Of a DNA stretch of 44,540 bases, positions 23,644 to 32,312 are shown piece by piece. Position numbers and translations under genes: made by a program. Origin of the DNA: Magnetococcales bacterium. Its GTDB lineage: Bacteria > Pseudomonadota > Magnetococcia > Magnetococcales > JADGAP01. Below the pieces are notes generated by a model. It saw only the letters and a program-made list of their open reading frames with translations. It made no database searches and had not been told where the DNA came from. Location: positions 1 through 44,540 of the forward strand of contig JADGAP010000008.1 in the NCBI GenBank assembly GCA_015231965.1, read 5' to 3'. Positions within the stretch are counted from its first letter, which is position 1; each line of letters opens with the position of its first letter.

Positions 23644-24930
23644 CTATCGAAGCGTCGCCTCGGATTTTTTCTTTCTCTTGACCTCGTACATCGCCTGATC
23701 CGCGGCGGCGATGAGCTTTTCCAGGTCCAACGGTTCCAGGGGAGAGGCGGAAACCGCCCCAAGGCTCACCGACAACTGAAAAGGGCGATGGGGGGCGTTG
23801 TTATGGCGGTCGATCTCCTGCAACAGGCGGCGGCGCAAGATCCCCCCGTCGCTGCCGTGCTCGCAGGAGAGCACCAGGAATTCGTCGCCGCCGATGCGGG
23901 CCAGGATGTCCGACTTGCGGAAGACCGACTTTAAAATGGCGGACAACTCCAACAACGCCTGATCGCCGTATTGGTGCCCCAAGCCGTCGTTGATCGCCTT
24001 CATGCCGTCCATGTCGATGAACATCAAGGTCATGGGGAGGTTGCTCCGCTCCATCACCTGTCGCGCCTGTTGGGCCAGCAGCAAAAACCCCCGCCGGTTG
24101 TGCAATCCGGTCAATTCGTCCACCAGGGTCAACAGGCGCAACTCCTCCCGCAGGCGAACGGTTTCGGTCACATCGCGCAGTGAGACCAGAAGGGCCGGTC
24201 GCTCCTCCCATTCGGTCCAAACGGAACGCATTTCGGCCACGCCGAACTCACCGTTGCGGCGCACCACGTCCACCTCGGTGATGTTGCCGTTGACGACGGG
24301 AAAACCGAAGGGAATCCCCAGCAATTCGTCGCGGCGGCGGTTGAGCAGGAGTTCCGCCGCCGGATTGACAAAGCGCGACACGCCGTCTTGATCGACGATG
24401 AAAATGCCATCGGCGCTTTTGTCGACGATGGCCTGAAAACTCTCCTGACTGGAACGCAAGGCGTGGCGCAACCGCAAATGTTCCCGGATGTCCTGGGCGG
24501 CGCAGACCACGCCCTCGCCCACCCCCTCGCGGTCGCAAATCAGCGAGGCGGAAAAGAGTACGGCAATCGCCTCCCCCTCACGGCCGCGCCAGTTGATTTC
24601 CAGGTTGCGCACCGATCCTTGACGCCGCACCTCCTCCCAGCAGCTTTTTCCCCACAACGTCTCTTCGTCGGCGATCAGGGAAAAAGGGTGGCCCATCAAC
24701 TCCGAACGTTCCCTCCCCAGCAGGTCGCAGGCGGACTGATTGACGCTCTGGATCATCGATTGGCCATCGATGACCACGATGGCGTTGAGCATGGTCTCCA
24801 GGATCCGCTCCAGGGCGTCCCGGGAGACCATGGTTTGAGCCAGTTGGTGAACAATGGCGTCGATCAACTCTGCGGATGGAACCGCTCCCTGGGGGGAAGG
24901 TTCTATTGTCATCTCCTTCAGGGCGCGCAT
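23644..24930 (-). CDS. PAS-PAS-GGDEF diguanylate cyclase of the Kai operon
   Basis: A soluble 428-residue protein predicted to make cyclic-di-GMP from two GTP. PAS 1 is about 40-155 (AIVVIDGQSMIQSVNQSACD) and PAS 2 about 160-258 (GIFIVDQDGVSRFVNPAAEL). The GGDEF domain (~265-425) has an intact GGDEF at 347-351 and the metal/substrate segment FIDMDGMKAINDGLGHQYGD. An I-site RxxD (RKSD, 338-341), five residues before GGDEF, predicts product inhibition. PAS 2 is the paralogous type found in both neighbouring kinases. The start at ATG 24930 has GGAG nine bases upstream; ATG 24912 directly abuts its AAGGAG and is less likely. Confidence 0.9.
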   Translation of the reverse strand: MRALKEMTIEPSPQGAVPSAELIDAIVHQLAQTMVSRDALERILETMLNAIVVIDGQSMIQSVNQSACDLLGRERSELMGHPFSLIADEETLWGKSCWEEVRRQGSVRNLEINWRGREGEAIAVLFSASLICDREGVGEGVVCAAQDIREHLRLRHALRSSQESFQAIVDKSADGIFIVDQDGVSRFVNPAAELLLNRRRDELLGIPFGFPVVNGNITEVDVVRRNGEFGVAEMRSVWTEWEERPALLVSLRDVTETVRLREELRLLTLVDELTGLHNRRGFLLLAQQARQVMERSNLPMTLMFIDMDGMKAINDGLGHQYGDQALLELSAILKSVFRKSDILARIGGDEFLVLSCEHGSDGGILRRRLLQEIDRHNNAPHRPFQLSVSLGAVSASPLEPLDLEKLIAAADQAMYEVKRKKKSEATLR

Positions 24931-25057
24931 GGGCGACCACTCCCTAGATTCACTTGCACCGCCTCACAATCGCCAACCACTCCGCCAGACGGAAGATTGG
25001 AGCGTGGCGACAGGAGACCCAAGATTGGAGTGCGGAGGTTGGAGCGTGGAACCGCAT

Positions 25058-26149
25058 TCAAGCCGGTTCCTCCGGCAACGGAAGCGAAGCGTCCTTGGCG
25101 ATCCAAGGCAGTTCAAGCAATAAAACGCATCCCTGACGGGGGCCGGGGCTTTCCGCCCACAGACGCCCGCCCAGAAGTTCCGCCGATTTGCGGGCCAGGG
25201 TCAACCCCACGCCGATCCCTTGGTTGGCGCGGGAAGAGGAGCCGTCCACCTGCTCGAAAGGTTGAAAGATCCGTTGCGCATCGTCGGGAACCAAACCATC
25301 CCCGGTATCACTCAGGGTCAGGCGCAGGCGACGATCCGACGGCTCGTCGATTCCTTCCACTCTTAACTGGATCTCCCCTCCCGGGGGGGTGTGGCGAATG
25401 GCGTTGCGCGCCAATTGGAGCAGGATCCGGCTCAACAACCGTCCATCGCTGACGAAATGGGAGGGGGCGTCCTGGAGGTCCACCGAGAACCGAACGCCCT
25501 TTTCTCGCGCCTCGTCTCGCAAGGGGGAGAGGGTGTTGTCGAAAAACGGTTGCAGCTGAAGCAAGGCTTGATCACAACTCCGACGCCCCGACTCCAGATC
25601 GGCCAACGAAAGAATATCGTTTATTTTACACAGCAATTGTCGCCCGCTGAGCAGCACGTCGCGCAAAAACTCCTCTTGGGTCACATTGAGCGGCCCCATG
25701 GTTCCGCTTAACAGTAGATCGGAAAAACCGATCACCGCGTTGAGCGGGGTGCGCAATTCGTGGCTCATGTTGGAGAGAAAACGATTTTTGGCGGAAAGGG
25801 CGGTTTCGGCGACGGCCAGGGCGTCGTTCAAGCGATCCATCAGCTCCTGCCGAACCGTCACGTCGCGCAAGGCGACCAGGAAGGCCATTTTACCGTCTTC
25901 CCACTCGATTTCCGTCGCCCGAAGCTCCACCACCCGATGCGCGCGACTCGGCAACACGAGGTCCAATTCGGTGGTTTCCCCCGCTACCAGGGGGCAGCCC
26001 AGGTTTTGGTCCAGCAACCCCGCCTCGCCCCGACCGAAAAGGGTCTGCGCCGCCGGGTTGGCGAAGCGCACCACCCCCTTGCGGTCCACCACCAGAATGC
26101 CGTCGGCGTTTTTTTCCACCACCGCCCGGCAGGCGTTTTTGTTGAGCAT
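25058..26149 (-). CDS. PAS histidine kinase downstream of kaiC
   Basis: A soluble 363-residue kinase from ATG 26149 (a TTG six bases upstream is a weaker choice). It has one PAS domain (~1-100; [20 protein letters not shown]), the histidine box with His130 (FLSNMSHELRTPLNAVIGFS), and a catalytic domain with LARNAIRHTPPGG, LSDTGDGLVPDD and IGVGLTLARK. It begins 46 bases after kaiC, the place where other Kai clusters carry their output kinase. It lacks the KaiB-like sensor domain of cyanobacterial SasA, so a SasA role is possible but not shown. No receiver is fused; the nearby Rcp1-type or KaiA-like receivers could be its partners. Confidence 0.88.
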   Translation of the reverse strand: MLNKNACRAVVEKNADGILVVDRKGVVRFANPAAQTLFGRGEAGLLDQNLGCPLVAGETTELDLVLPSRAHRVVELRATEIEWEDGKMAFLVALRDVTVRQELMDRLNDALAVAETALSAKNRFLSNMSHELRTPLNAVIGFSDLLLSGTMGPLNVTQEEFLRDVLLSGRQLLCKINDILSLADLESGRRSCDQALLQLQPFFDNTLSPLRDEAREKGVRFSVDLQDAPSHFVSDGRLLSRILLQLARNAIRHTPPGGEIQLRVEGIDEPSDRRLRLTLSDTGDGLVPDDAQRIFQPFEQVDGSSSRANQGIGVGLTLARKSAELLGGRLWAESPGPRQGCVLLLELPWIAKDASLPLPEEPA

Positions 26150-26195
26150 GGCCAACCCCCAGGGGCTGCTTCAAGGAGTGAACCCGACAACCGCC

Positions 26196-27713
26196 TCAAT
26201 CCTTGAACAACCGCCCCACCCGTTCCATTTCGCCGGTGGAGATAAACTCCGGTCGTCCCGTGAGAATGCCGATGATGTTGCGGAAGGGTTTGCCGATGTG
26301 CATGCCCTTGTCGTCGATGGTGAACTCGCGAATGTCCTTTTCGTGCATCGAGCCGCGCATTTTCAACACCGTGACGCCCCGTCGCATCTCGCCCAACATT
26401 TCGACGTAACGCAACAGGATGATGGTATCGGTGATGGAGGAGAAGTGGGACTCGGTGATGGAAGGCCCGCCCATCAGGTTGGCGGTGGTGGCGGTGAAAA
26501 GACCGGGAATTTCCTGCTGTTTGACAAAGGAGGCCAGGGAGATGATGAACTCCCGGAATCCCCGACTGGTCGAGACCCGTTCCAGGGCCGAGACGCTGTC
26601 CACGGCCATGCGACGGGGCTTGAAGGCGTCGATTTCGCTTTTGATGCGAATCAGGTGATCTTCCAGCCCGGCCGTTTCGGGATAGGCGCAGACCACCCGC
26701 AGCAGCCCCTCCTGTTCAAACTTCCTGAAATCGTACCCCCATCCCCGGGCGTTGCGGAACAACTGCTCCCGGCTCTCCTCGTAGGCGAAGAGCAGGCAGC
26801 GCTCGCCCTGGGAGATGCTGGCGGCGATAAATTCGGCGGTCATCAGGGTTTTGCCGCATCCGGTGGCCCCGGAGACGAGAATCAGGGAGTCCTGGAAAAA
26901 GCCGCCGCCGCACAGCCGGTCCAACTCGCTGTTGCCCGAGGAGACCCGCCGGTCGGAGGAGCGTTGTTTGAGTTCGATGGCCGAAAGGGGGATCACCACG
27001 ATGCCGCTGTCGGGCAGCACGGTGAAAGGATACTCCCCTTTTTGATGCGTGGTGCCGCGGAACTTGAGAATCTCGACGGTGCGGCGGCGTTTTTCGTCCT
27101 CCAGCACGTTGCGCAAAATCACCACGTTGTCGGCGACGAACTCTTCCACCCCGAATCGGGCGATTTCGCCATATTCCTGGGTCCGTTCGGCGGTCATGAC
27201 CACCGTCACCCCCATGCCGCGCAACGCCGCGCCCAAGCGCCGCAACTCCTCGCGCACCATGGAACTGTTGGTGAATTGGGAGAAAACCGCCCCCAGGGAG
27301 TCGATGGAGACCCGTTTGGCCGCCACTTTGTGGATGGCGTGTTCAATGCGGGCCAACAGCGCCCCCAGATCGAAATCCCCCGCCTCGATCTGTTCCAGTC
27401 CGGGCATGGGCGAGGCGTCGACAAAGGCCCACCGCCCCTCTTTCTCCCATTGCGCGATGTTCCACGCCATGGAGAGCATGTTGCGGCGGATGTCGGCGGG
27501 GGGCTCCTCGAAGGTGACGAAAACCCCGGGTTCCTTCTGTCGAACAATGCCCTCGGCAAGAAACTGGGCGGCGAAAACGGTCTTGGCGCTGCCAGCGGTG
27601 CCGGCCACCAACGTGGTGCGACCCTCGGGCAGTCCGCCCTGGGCGATCAGGTCGAATCCTTCAATCCCGGTCGCCAGTTTGGCCACGGGAGTTTGCGTGG
27701 GTTGTGCTTCCAT
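26196..27713 (-). CDS. kaiC: KaiC circadian clock-type autokinase/ATPase
   Basis: A 505-residue double-RecA-domain KaiC. CI has Walker A GTAGSAKT (38-45) and the catalytic FEE pair (Glu69, Glu70). CII has Walker A GATGCGKT (282-289) and YEES (Glu312, Glu313). The CII phosphorylation region SITESHFSSITDT aligns with cyanobacterial T426/S431/T432, giving Thr420, Ser425 and Ser426; both main sites are phosphorylatable, with Ser for Thr432. KMRGSMHEKDIREF is also conserved. The C-terminus ends VGRLFKD, about eight residues short of cyanobacterial KaiC. ATG 27713 follows GAAGGAAGAAG; the open frame upstream is not used. It follows kaiB by 32 bases. It is predicted to be a hexameric timer or state switch; rhythmic behaviour is not evident from sequence. 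Confidence 0.95.
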   Translation of the reverse strand: MEAQPTQTPVAKLATGIEGFDLIAQGGLPEGRTTLVAGTAGSAKTVFAAQFLAEGIVRQKEPGVFVTFEEPPADIRRNMLSMAWNIAQWEKEGRWAFVDASPMPGLEQIEAGDFDLGALLARIEHAIHKVAAKRVSIDSLGAVFSQFTNSSMVREELRRLGAALRGMGVTVVMTAERTQEYGEIARFGVEEFVADNVVILRNVLEDEKRRRTVEILKFRGTTHQKGEYPFTVLPDSGIVVIPLSAIELKQRSSDRRVSSGNSELDRLCGGGFFQDSLILVSGATGCGKTLMTAEFIAASISQGERCLLFAYEESREQLFRNARGWGYDFRKFEQEGLLRVVCAYPETAGLEDHLIRIKSEIDAFKPRRMAVDSVSALERVSTSRGFREFIISLASFVKQQEIPGLFTATTANLMGGPSITESHFSSITDTIILLRYVEMLGEMRRGVTVLKMRGSMHEKDIREFTIDDKGMHIGKPFRNIIGILTGRPEFISTGEMERVGRLFKD

Positions 27714-27745
27714 GAGTCTTCTTCCTTCGTCGAAAATTACCCCAT

Positions 27746-28036
27746 TCAACGGCGAACCGGTTGCAGATCAAGCCCCAACAGCACCTTATCGGTATTCGAT
27801 AAATCTCCGATGATTCGACGCAGGGGAGGGGGCAGGGCTTTGATCAGCGTCGGGGTGGCCAATATTTTTTCATCCTCGGCCAAACCGGGGTGTTCCAACA
27901 CGTCGATGACCGTCATTTCGTAGTGTCCGGACAGATCTTCTTCGCAGATGCGGCGCAGATTCAGAATCGCCTGCTCGGATCGCGGGGTATGCCCGGTGAT
28001 GTAAAGTTTAAGGAGATATTTATTTTGCTCGGACAT
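27746..28036 (-). CDS. kaiB: KaiB clock protein
   Basis: Ninety-six residues of the thioredoxin-like, fold-switching KaiB family, which binds phosphorylated KaiC and releases or sequesters other partners. Conserved segments are LLKLYITGHTPRSEQAILNL, MTVIDVLEHPGLAEDEKILA and TPTLIKALPPPLRRIIGDLS, with the usual KILATPTL strand and PPP turn. The acidic C-terminal tail of cyanobacterial KaiB is replaced by the short LQPVRR. It lies 63 bases after the KaiA-like gene and 32 before kaiC. Confidence 0.95.
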   Translation of the reverse strand: MSEQNKYLLKLYITGHTPRSEQAILNLRRICEEDLSGHYEMTVIDVLEHPGLAEDEKILATPTLIKALPPPLRRIIGDLSNTDKVLLGLDLQPVRR

Positions 28037-28099
28037 GATTCCGGCTCCCGTGGTTAAGAATGATTCTTGCGAATGCCCTTATTCTCGTTGACGCGCCCA

Positions 28100-28954
28100 T
28101 CAAACATGGTCCTTGGTTCGGGAATGACGTCCCGCCCCCAGCGCGTAAGGGCGATACTGGGAGACCAGTTGACCCATCAGTTCCAGGGCCAACAGTCGTC
28201 CTTCCTCGCTATAGGCCTGATCCTTGAGGGGATTGAACACGCCATCCACCCGGCTCAAGGCTTCGAGATAAAGCTCCACCACATCCCGCGGGCCGCACTT
28301 GAGAAAGCTCAGATCCCGGGCGAGGGTGGCCAACACCCCGGAGACGTCCCGTTGCACCTTGTGGGTGCGTTGCTCCATGGCCCATTCCAGGGCCTCGGCG
28401 AAACGGGTGACGAAATTTTGGAACATATCCGGCAGCCCCAGCTTGAGGGAGGGAACGCCGAGCATTTCCGAGGAGACGCTGCTGCGGTTGACGATGCGGT
28501 CGAGAAAGCGCCGCTCCTGCTCCCGCCGCTCTTGTTCGTGAACCCGCATCAGCTCTTGTCGCAACGCCAGGCGTTCCATGGCGTAGCGCACGGCTCGGCT
28601 CAACAGGGCACCGGTGACGTGGGCCTTGATCAGGTAGTCCTGGGCCCCCCGCCGCACCGCCTGCAAGGCCAGGGATTCGTCGTTGAGTCCCGACAACACC
28701 ACCACCGGCAAGTCGGAGGCGACCTCCTGCAACCGGTCGAAGGTCTCCATGCCCTGACTGTCGGGAAGGTTGAGGTCCACCACCACCGCGGCAAAGCTTT
28801 CCGTCTGGAGACGGTTCAGGGCGCCTTGCAAGGTCTCCTCGTGGGTCAGCCGAACGGCGACGTTGGCGTGGATCTCCGTCAGCCATTCCTGCAACAAGGT
28901 GACGAAGGGCCGGTCGTCCTCGACCAGCAATACCGGAATGATGGAAAGGTTCAT
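28100..28954 (-). CDS. KaiA-like protein: receiver domain plus KaiA-type C-terminal helical domain
   Basis: A 284-residue protein, the same length as Synechococcus KaiA. Residues 1-130 are a true receiver (LLVEDD, Asp60 in VVVDLNLPDS, and YLIK), unlike the Asp-less pseudoreceiver of classical KaiA. A charged linker helix leads to an all-helical domain (~165-272). Its GPRDVVELYLEAL and EEGRLLALELMGQLVSQYR segments line up with the KaiA segments TKVVEIHMELM and LLDYRLTLIDVIAHLCEMYR from memory. It sits directly before kaiB-kaiC, giving the order kaiA-kaiB-kaiC. This layout matches KaiA3-type proteins. It would couple phosphorelay input to KaiC phosphorylation. The main alternative is an RsbU-N-like four-helix dimerisation domain. 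Confidence 0.65.
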   Translation of the reverse strand: MNLSIIPVLLVEDDRPFVTLLQEWLTEIHANVAVRLTHEETLQGALNRLQTESFAAVVVDLNLPDSQGMETFDRLQEVASDLPVVVLSGLNDESLALQAVRRGAQDYLIKAHVTGALLSRAVRYAMERLALRQELMRVHEQERREQERRFLDRIVNRSSVSSEMLGVPSLKLGLPDMFQNFVTRFAEALEWAMEQRTHKVQRDVSGVLATLARDLSFLKCGPRDVVELYLEALSRVDGVFNPLKDQAYSEEGRLLALELMGQLVSQYRPYALGAGRHSRTKDHV

Positions 28955-28984
28955 CGCCGCCTCGCCCTTGTTCCCTCATCCGCG

Positions 28985-29452
28985 TCAGGATGGAACGATC
29001 TCTTTGCGAATGGGGGGCAGTTTGACCACGGTGAACCAAAATTGCTCGATGGATCGGATGACCTGGAAAAATTTGTCCAAATCAACCGGTTTTGTAACAT
29101 AGCAATTGGCGTGCAGCTTGTACGAACGCAACACGTCCTCCTCGGCGCGAGACGTGGTGAGCACCACCACGGGAATGGCTTTCAGTTGATCATCTCCCTT
29201 GATCTCTTGCAAAACTTCCCGGCCGTTGCGACGGGGCAGATTGAGATCCAGCAAGATTAAATCGGGACGAGGTTTGTCCGAATATTCATGACGCCCATGC
29301 AGAAAATCCAGGGCCTGTTCTCCGTCATGCACCACATGCAAGCGATTATGGACCTTGCTTTCCAACAGCGCCTCGCGGGTCAGTTCCACATCCCCCGGGT
29401 TGTCTTCCACCAAAAGTATTTCAATGGGTTGAATTTCTTCCGGAAACTTCAT
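28985..29452 (-). CDS. Rcp1-type single-domain response regulator
   Basis: A 155-residue stand-alone receiver of the cyanobacterial phytochrome-regulator (Rcp1) type. It has [17 protein letters not shown], phosphoacceptor Asp69 ([17 protein letters not shown]), PVVVLTTS and the conserved lysine in [11 protein letters not shown]. The extra C-terminal helix ([10 protein letters not shown]) is typical of this class. It follows the membrane PAS kinase gene by 114 bases, and kinases with the SHDLQEPLR histidine box commonly have an Rcp1 partner beside them. It probably carries phosphate from that kinase; its target may be the KaiA-like receiver branch, which is inference. Confidence 0.9.
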   Translation of the reverse strand: MKFPEEIQPIEILLVEDNPGDVELTREALLESKVHNRLHVVHDGEQALDFLHGRHEYSDKPRPDLILLDLNLPRRNGREVLQEIKGDDQLKAIPVVVLTTSRAEEDVLRSYKLHANCYVTKPVDLDKFFQVIRSIEQFWFTVVKLPPIRKEIVPS

Positions 29453-29566
29453 GAAGGCGCGCCCCTTGGAGGGAGAAATTTTCGCATCATGGCATAAAAC
29501 GGATCGTTATGAAAGACCCATTTCAAACATGGTTTCTGGATGAATCGCCGGAATCTTTAAGTTTCA

Positions 29567-32149
29567 TCAACTTCCAGGATAGACTGGAAGGCCGAAGGTG
29601 AAAACGCTGCCCTTTCCGGGTTCCGATTTCACTTGAATCCAACCATTTCGTCTCTCCACGATGCGCTTGCAGATGGCCAATCCGATGCCCGCCCCCGGAT
29701 AGCTGGCGCGACTGTGGAGGCGTTGGAAAATGTCGAAAATCCGTCCCAGATGTTGGGGGGCGACGCCGATCCCCTCATCCCGCACCGAAACGGTCCAAAA
29801 ATCCTCCCGGCGCAGGGCGGAAACATGGATGCGGGGGGGGGCGTCGGGGCGATGGAATTTGATGGCGTTGCCGATCAAATTTTGCAGCAACTGCACCAAC
29901 TGCTCGCCATCGCCCCACAGCACGGGCAGGGGGTCGTGGGTGACGACGGCACCGGACTCCCGCAGGGCGGTTTGCAGGTTGTTCAACGCCCGTTGCAGCA
30001 CCGCCTCGCCCTCCACCGGCTGGGGAGAGAGAACCTCGGTTCCCACCCGGGAGTAGCTGAGCAGACTGTTGATCAAGTCCTGCATCCGCTGGCAGCCCTC
30101 GACGGTGAAGTCGATGAACTGATCGGCCTTTTGGTCCAATTGGCCTTGGTAGCGCCGCTTGAGCAGTTGCGCGAAGCCGCTCACCTGGCGCAAGGGTTCC
30201 TGGAGATCATGGGAGGCGACGTAGGCGAACTGCTGGAGATCCTGATTGGAGCGTTCCAGCTCCTGGGTGCGAACCTCCACCTGTTTCTCCAGAATTTGGT
30301 TGAGGTTTTTCAGGGTCATCTCCGCCCGTTTGCGTTCGGTGATGTCGGTGGCGATGCTGGCCACCGCGTAGGGCGTTCCGGAGGCGTCGCTCAAGGGAAA
30401 TTTGACCGACAGATAGGTGTGGAGGCCATCCTCCTGGGGCGCGACCTCCTCGACCTCCACCCCCCCCTTCTCCAAGGCGGCGCGGTCGTTCTTCACAAAC
30501 TGCTCGGCCAAGTCGGCGGGAAACAAGTCGGCGTCGAAGCGCCCCAGGATCTCCCCATGGGCATGCCCGAGGAGACGCCCGAAGCTGCGGTTGACCAACT
30601 GGTAGCGGCCTTCCAGACTCTTGAGAGAGATCAACGCGGAGGAGCGATCGAGAATGGATTGGAGCAGGGATTGGCTGTCCAGCGCCTCGTCGAGGGCTTG
30701 TTGCAGCGCCTGTTCCATTTGACGCCGCGAGGTGACATCGCGGAAAATTCCCTGGATCAGGCGATAGCTTCCCAGGTCGGTGATTCCGGCGCGAATCTCC
30801 ACCGCCACCCGCTCTCCGTTGGGGCGGATCACCTCCGCCACCACGGCCTTCGTTCCCCCGGAGCGAACGTGTTCCTGAAAAATCTGGCGATAGCGATCCG
30901 CCTCTTCCGGGGGATGGAGGACGGTCATGGGAAGACCGATCAGCTCCTCGACCGGGCGTTGCAGCAATGCCTCGGCCTTGGGATTGGCATCCACCAGCAG
31001 GCCGGTGTCGGCGTCGGCGAGGAGGATGGCGTCGTTGGCCGCCTCGATCAGGCTGCGATATTTGTTTTCCGAACGCATCAGTTCGGACTCGGACCGTTTT
31101 TTTTCGGTCACATCCCGTGAGAGCATCAAATACCCCACCCGCCCGCCGTTGGCGTCGAACATGGCGGAAGCGTGGGATTCGACGATGCGGCGTTCGCCCC
31201 CCCCGTCCTCCAGGTTCATTTCGAATCGGTATTCCCGGGCGGCGTTCATCTCTTGCAGTCCCTGGCGGAACCGTTCCGGATCCACCCGCCGCCAGGCATG
31301 AATCTCCTCCACCGTTTGCCCCACCACCTGTTCGGCGGCGTATCCGAAAAGCCGTTCCGCCGCCGGATTGAAATAGCGCACCATCCGGTCGGCGTCGGTG
31401 GCGACGATGGAAAAATCCGCGGGAGTTTCCAAAATATTTTTCAGGAAGAGCGCATTTTCGCGGAAATCGCGTTGCGCCTGACGTTCTCCGTCCAAGGCGT
31501 CGGCGGCCCGGCGGAACAGCAGCCAGGAGACCAGACCGCCCAGCAGGACCGCGAAGAGGACGAAGCCTCCGCTCGCCATCAGGGTGCGGCGTCGGGCGAC
31601 CTCGGCCTGAAAGCGAAACTCCTCGGCTTTGTCCCGGCCGAACGCCACGATGGCCGCCGTCAATTGTTCCAGGCGCTGGATGAGGGGAATCTCGCGCTCC
31701 TGAAAGAAAACGCCCGCCTCCGTGCGGCGGCCTTGCCCAATCAGCTCAAGAAGCTCCCCCCGCTGAGGCCGCCAGGCCACGAAGAGATGCAGGATCTCCT
31801 CCATCTGCCGGGGATCCCCCAGATAGCGGGACTGGATGACGCGCAGGTTTTCCAGCGCCTCTTCCTCCCAGCGAGCGAGCTCTTCCAGGCCCGACGCTTC
31901 CGGGAGGGCGGCCCCATAAGTCCATTCACTCAGGCGATGATGGATGCGCAGGAAGGTGATTTGCAGGGTCAGGGCGGAGGTGCTGACGGTGAAGGGATGG
32001 TGATAAAGTTTGCTGGCGTGACTGGCGAGGCGGTCCATCTGCACCAGGGCAAAGCCCCCCATCAGCGCCAGAAGCGCCACCAGGAGAAAAAATCCGCCGC
32101 CCATCCGCCCCCGCCCCCGGGGCGTTCCCAACCATCCTGATTTGATCAT
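29567..32149 (-). CDS. membrane sensor histidine kinase with three PAS domains
   Basis: An 860-residue protein from ATG 32149. Two membrane spans (about 17-36, FLLVALLALMGGFALV; about 190-212, MASGGFVLFAVLLGGLVSWL) flank a ~150-residue helical periplasmic sensor. PAS domains lie near 236-350, 365-475 and 495-605. A coiled coil leads to His647 in FAYVASHDLQEPLRQVSGFA, a phytochrome-like HisKA, and to the ATPase with LVQLLQNLIGNAIKFH, VRDEGIGVAP and GAGIGLAICKRIVER. It heads the Kai operon and precedes its probable receiver partner. The open frame runs on to 32704, but that part overlaps fliX out of frame and is not coding. GGGGAG sits just two bases before the ATG, so ATG 32213 cannot be excluded. 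Confidence 0.88.
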   Translation of the reverse strand: MIKSGWLGTPRGRGRMGGGFFLLVALLALMGGFALVQMDRLASHASKLYHHPFTVSTSALTLQITFLRIHHRLSEWTYGAALPEASGLEELARWEEEALENLRVIQSRYLGDPRQMEEILHLFVAWRPQRGELLELIGQGRRTEAGVFFQEREIPLIQRLEQLTAAIVAFGRDKAEEFRFQAEVARRRTLMASGGFVLFAVLLGGLVSWLLFRRAADALDGERQAQRDFRENALFLKNILETPADFSIVATDADRMVRYFNPAAERLFGYAAEQVVGQTVEEIHAWRRVDPERFRQGLQEMNAAREYRFEMNLEDGGGERRIVESHASAMFDANGGRVGYLMLSRDVTEKKRSESELMRSENKYRSLIEAANDAILLADADTGLLVDANPKAEALLQRPVEELIGLPMTVLHPPEEADRYRQIFQEHVRSGGTKAVVAEVIRPNGERVAVEIRAGITDLGSYRLIQGIFRDVTSRRQMEQALQQALDEALDSQSLLQSILDRSSALISLKSLEGRYQLVNRSFGRLLGHAHGEILGRFDADLFPADLAEQFVKNDRAALEKGGVEVEEVAPQEDGLHTYLSVKFPLSDASGTPYAVASIATDITERKRAEMTLKNLNQILEKQVEVRTQELERSNQDLQQFAYVASHDLQEPLRQVSGFAQLLKRRYQGQLDQKADQFIDFTVEGCQRMQDLINSLLSYSRVGTEVLSPQPVEGEAVLQRALNNLQTALRESGAVVTHDPLPVLWGDGEQLVQLLQNLIGNAIKFHRPDAPPRIHVSALRREDFWTVSVRDEGIGVAPQHLGRIFDIFQRLHSRASYPGAGIGLAICKRIVERRNGWIQVKSEPGKGSVFTFGLPVYPGS

Positions 32150-32312
32150 GGCTCCCCAGATCGTCGGGAAATCGGACGCATTTTTCAGGATGATACGATA
32201 ACCTCTTGCCATTGACCACGCCAATAGCCCGCGACTTTGCGAAACATCGAAGGGGGCATGAATAAGACGGGCTAAAACGATGAGTCCGCCGGTAGGGGCG
32301 ACGAACGACGAA

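Noticed and set aside
21352-32149. classical cyanobacterial clock cluster with SasA/RpaA
   Set aside because: No kinase here has a KaiB-like sensor domain and no OmpR-type RpaA is present, so only KaiB, KaiC and a KaiA-like protein are claimed.
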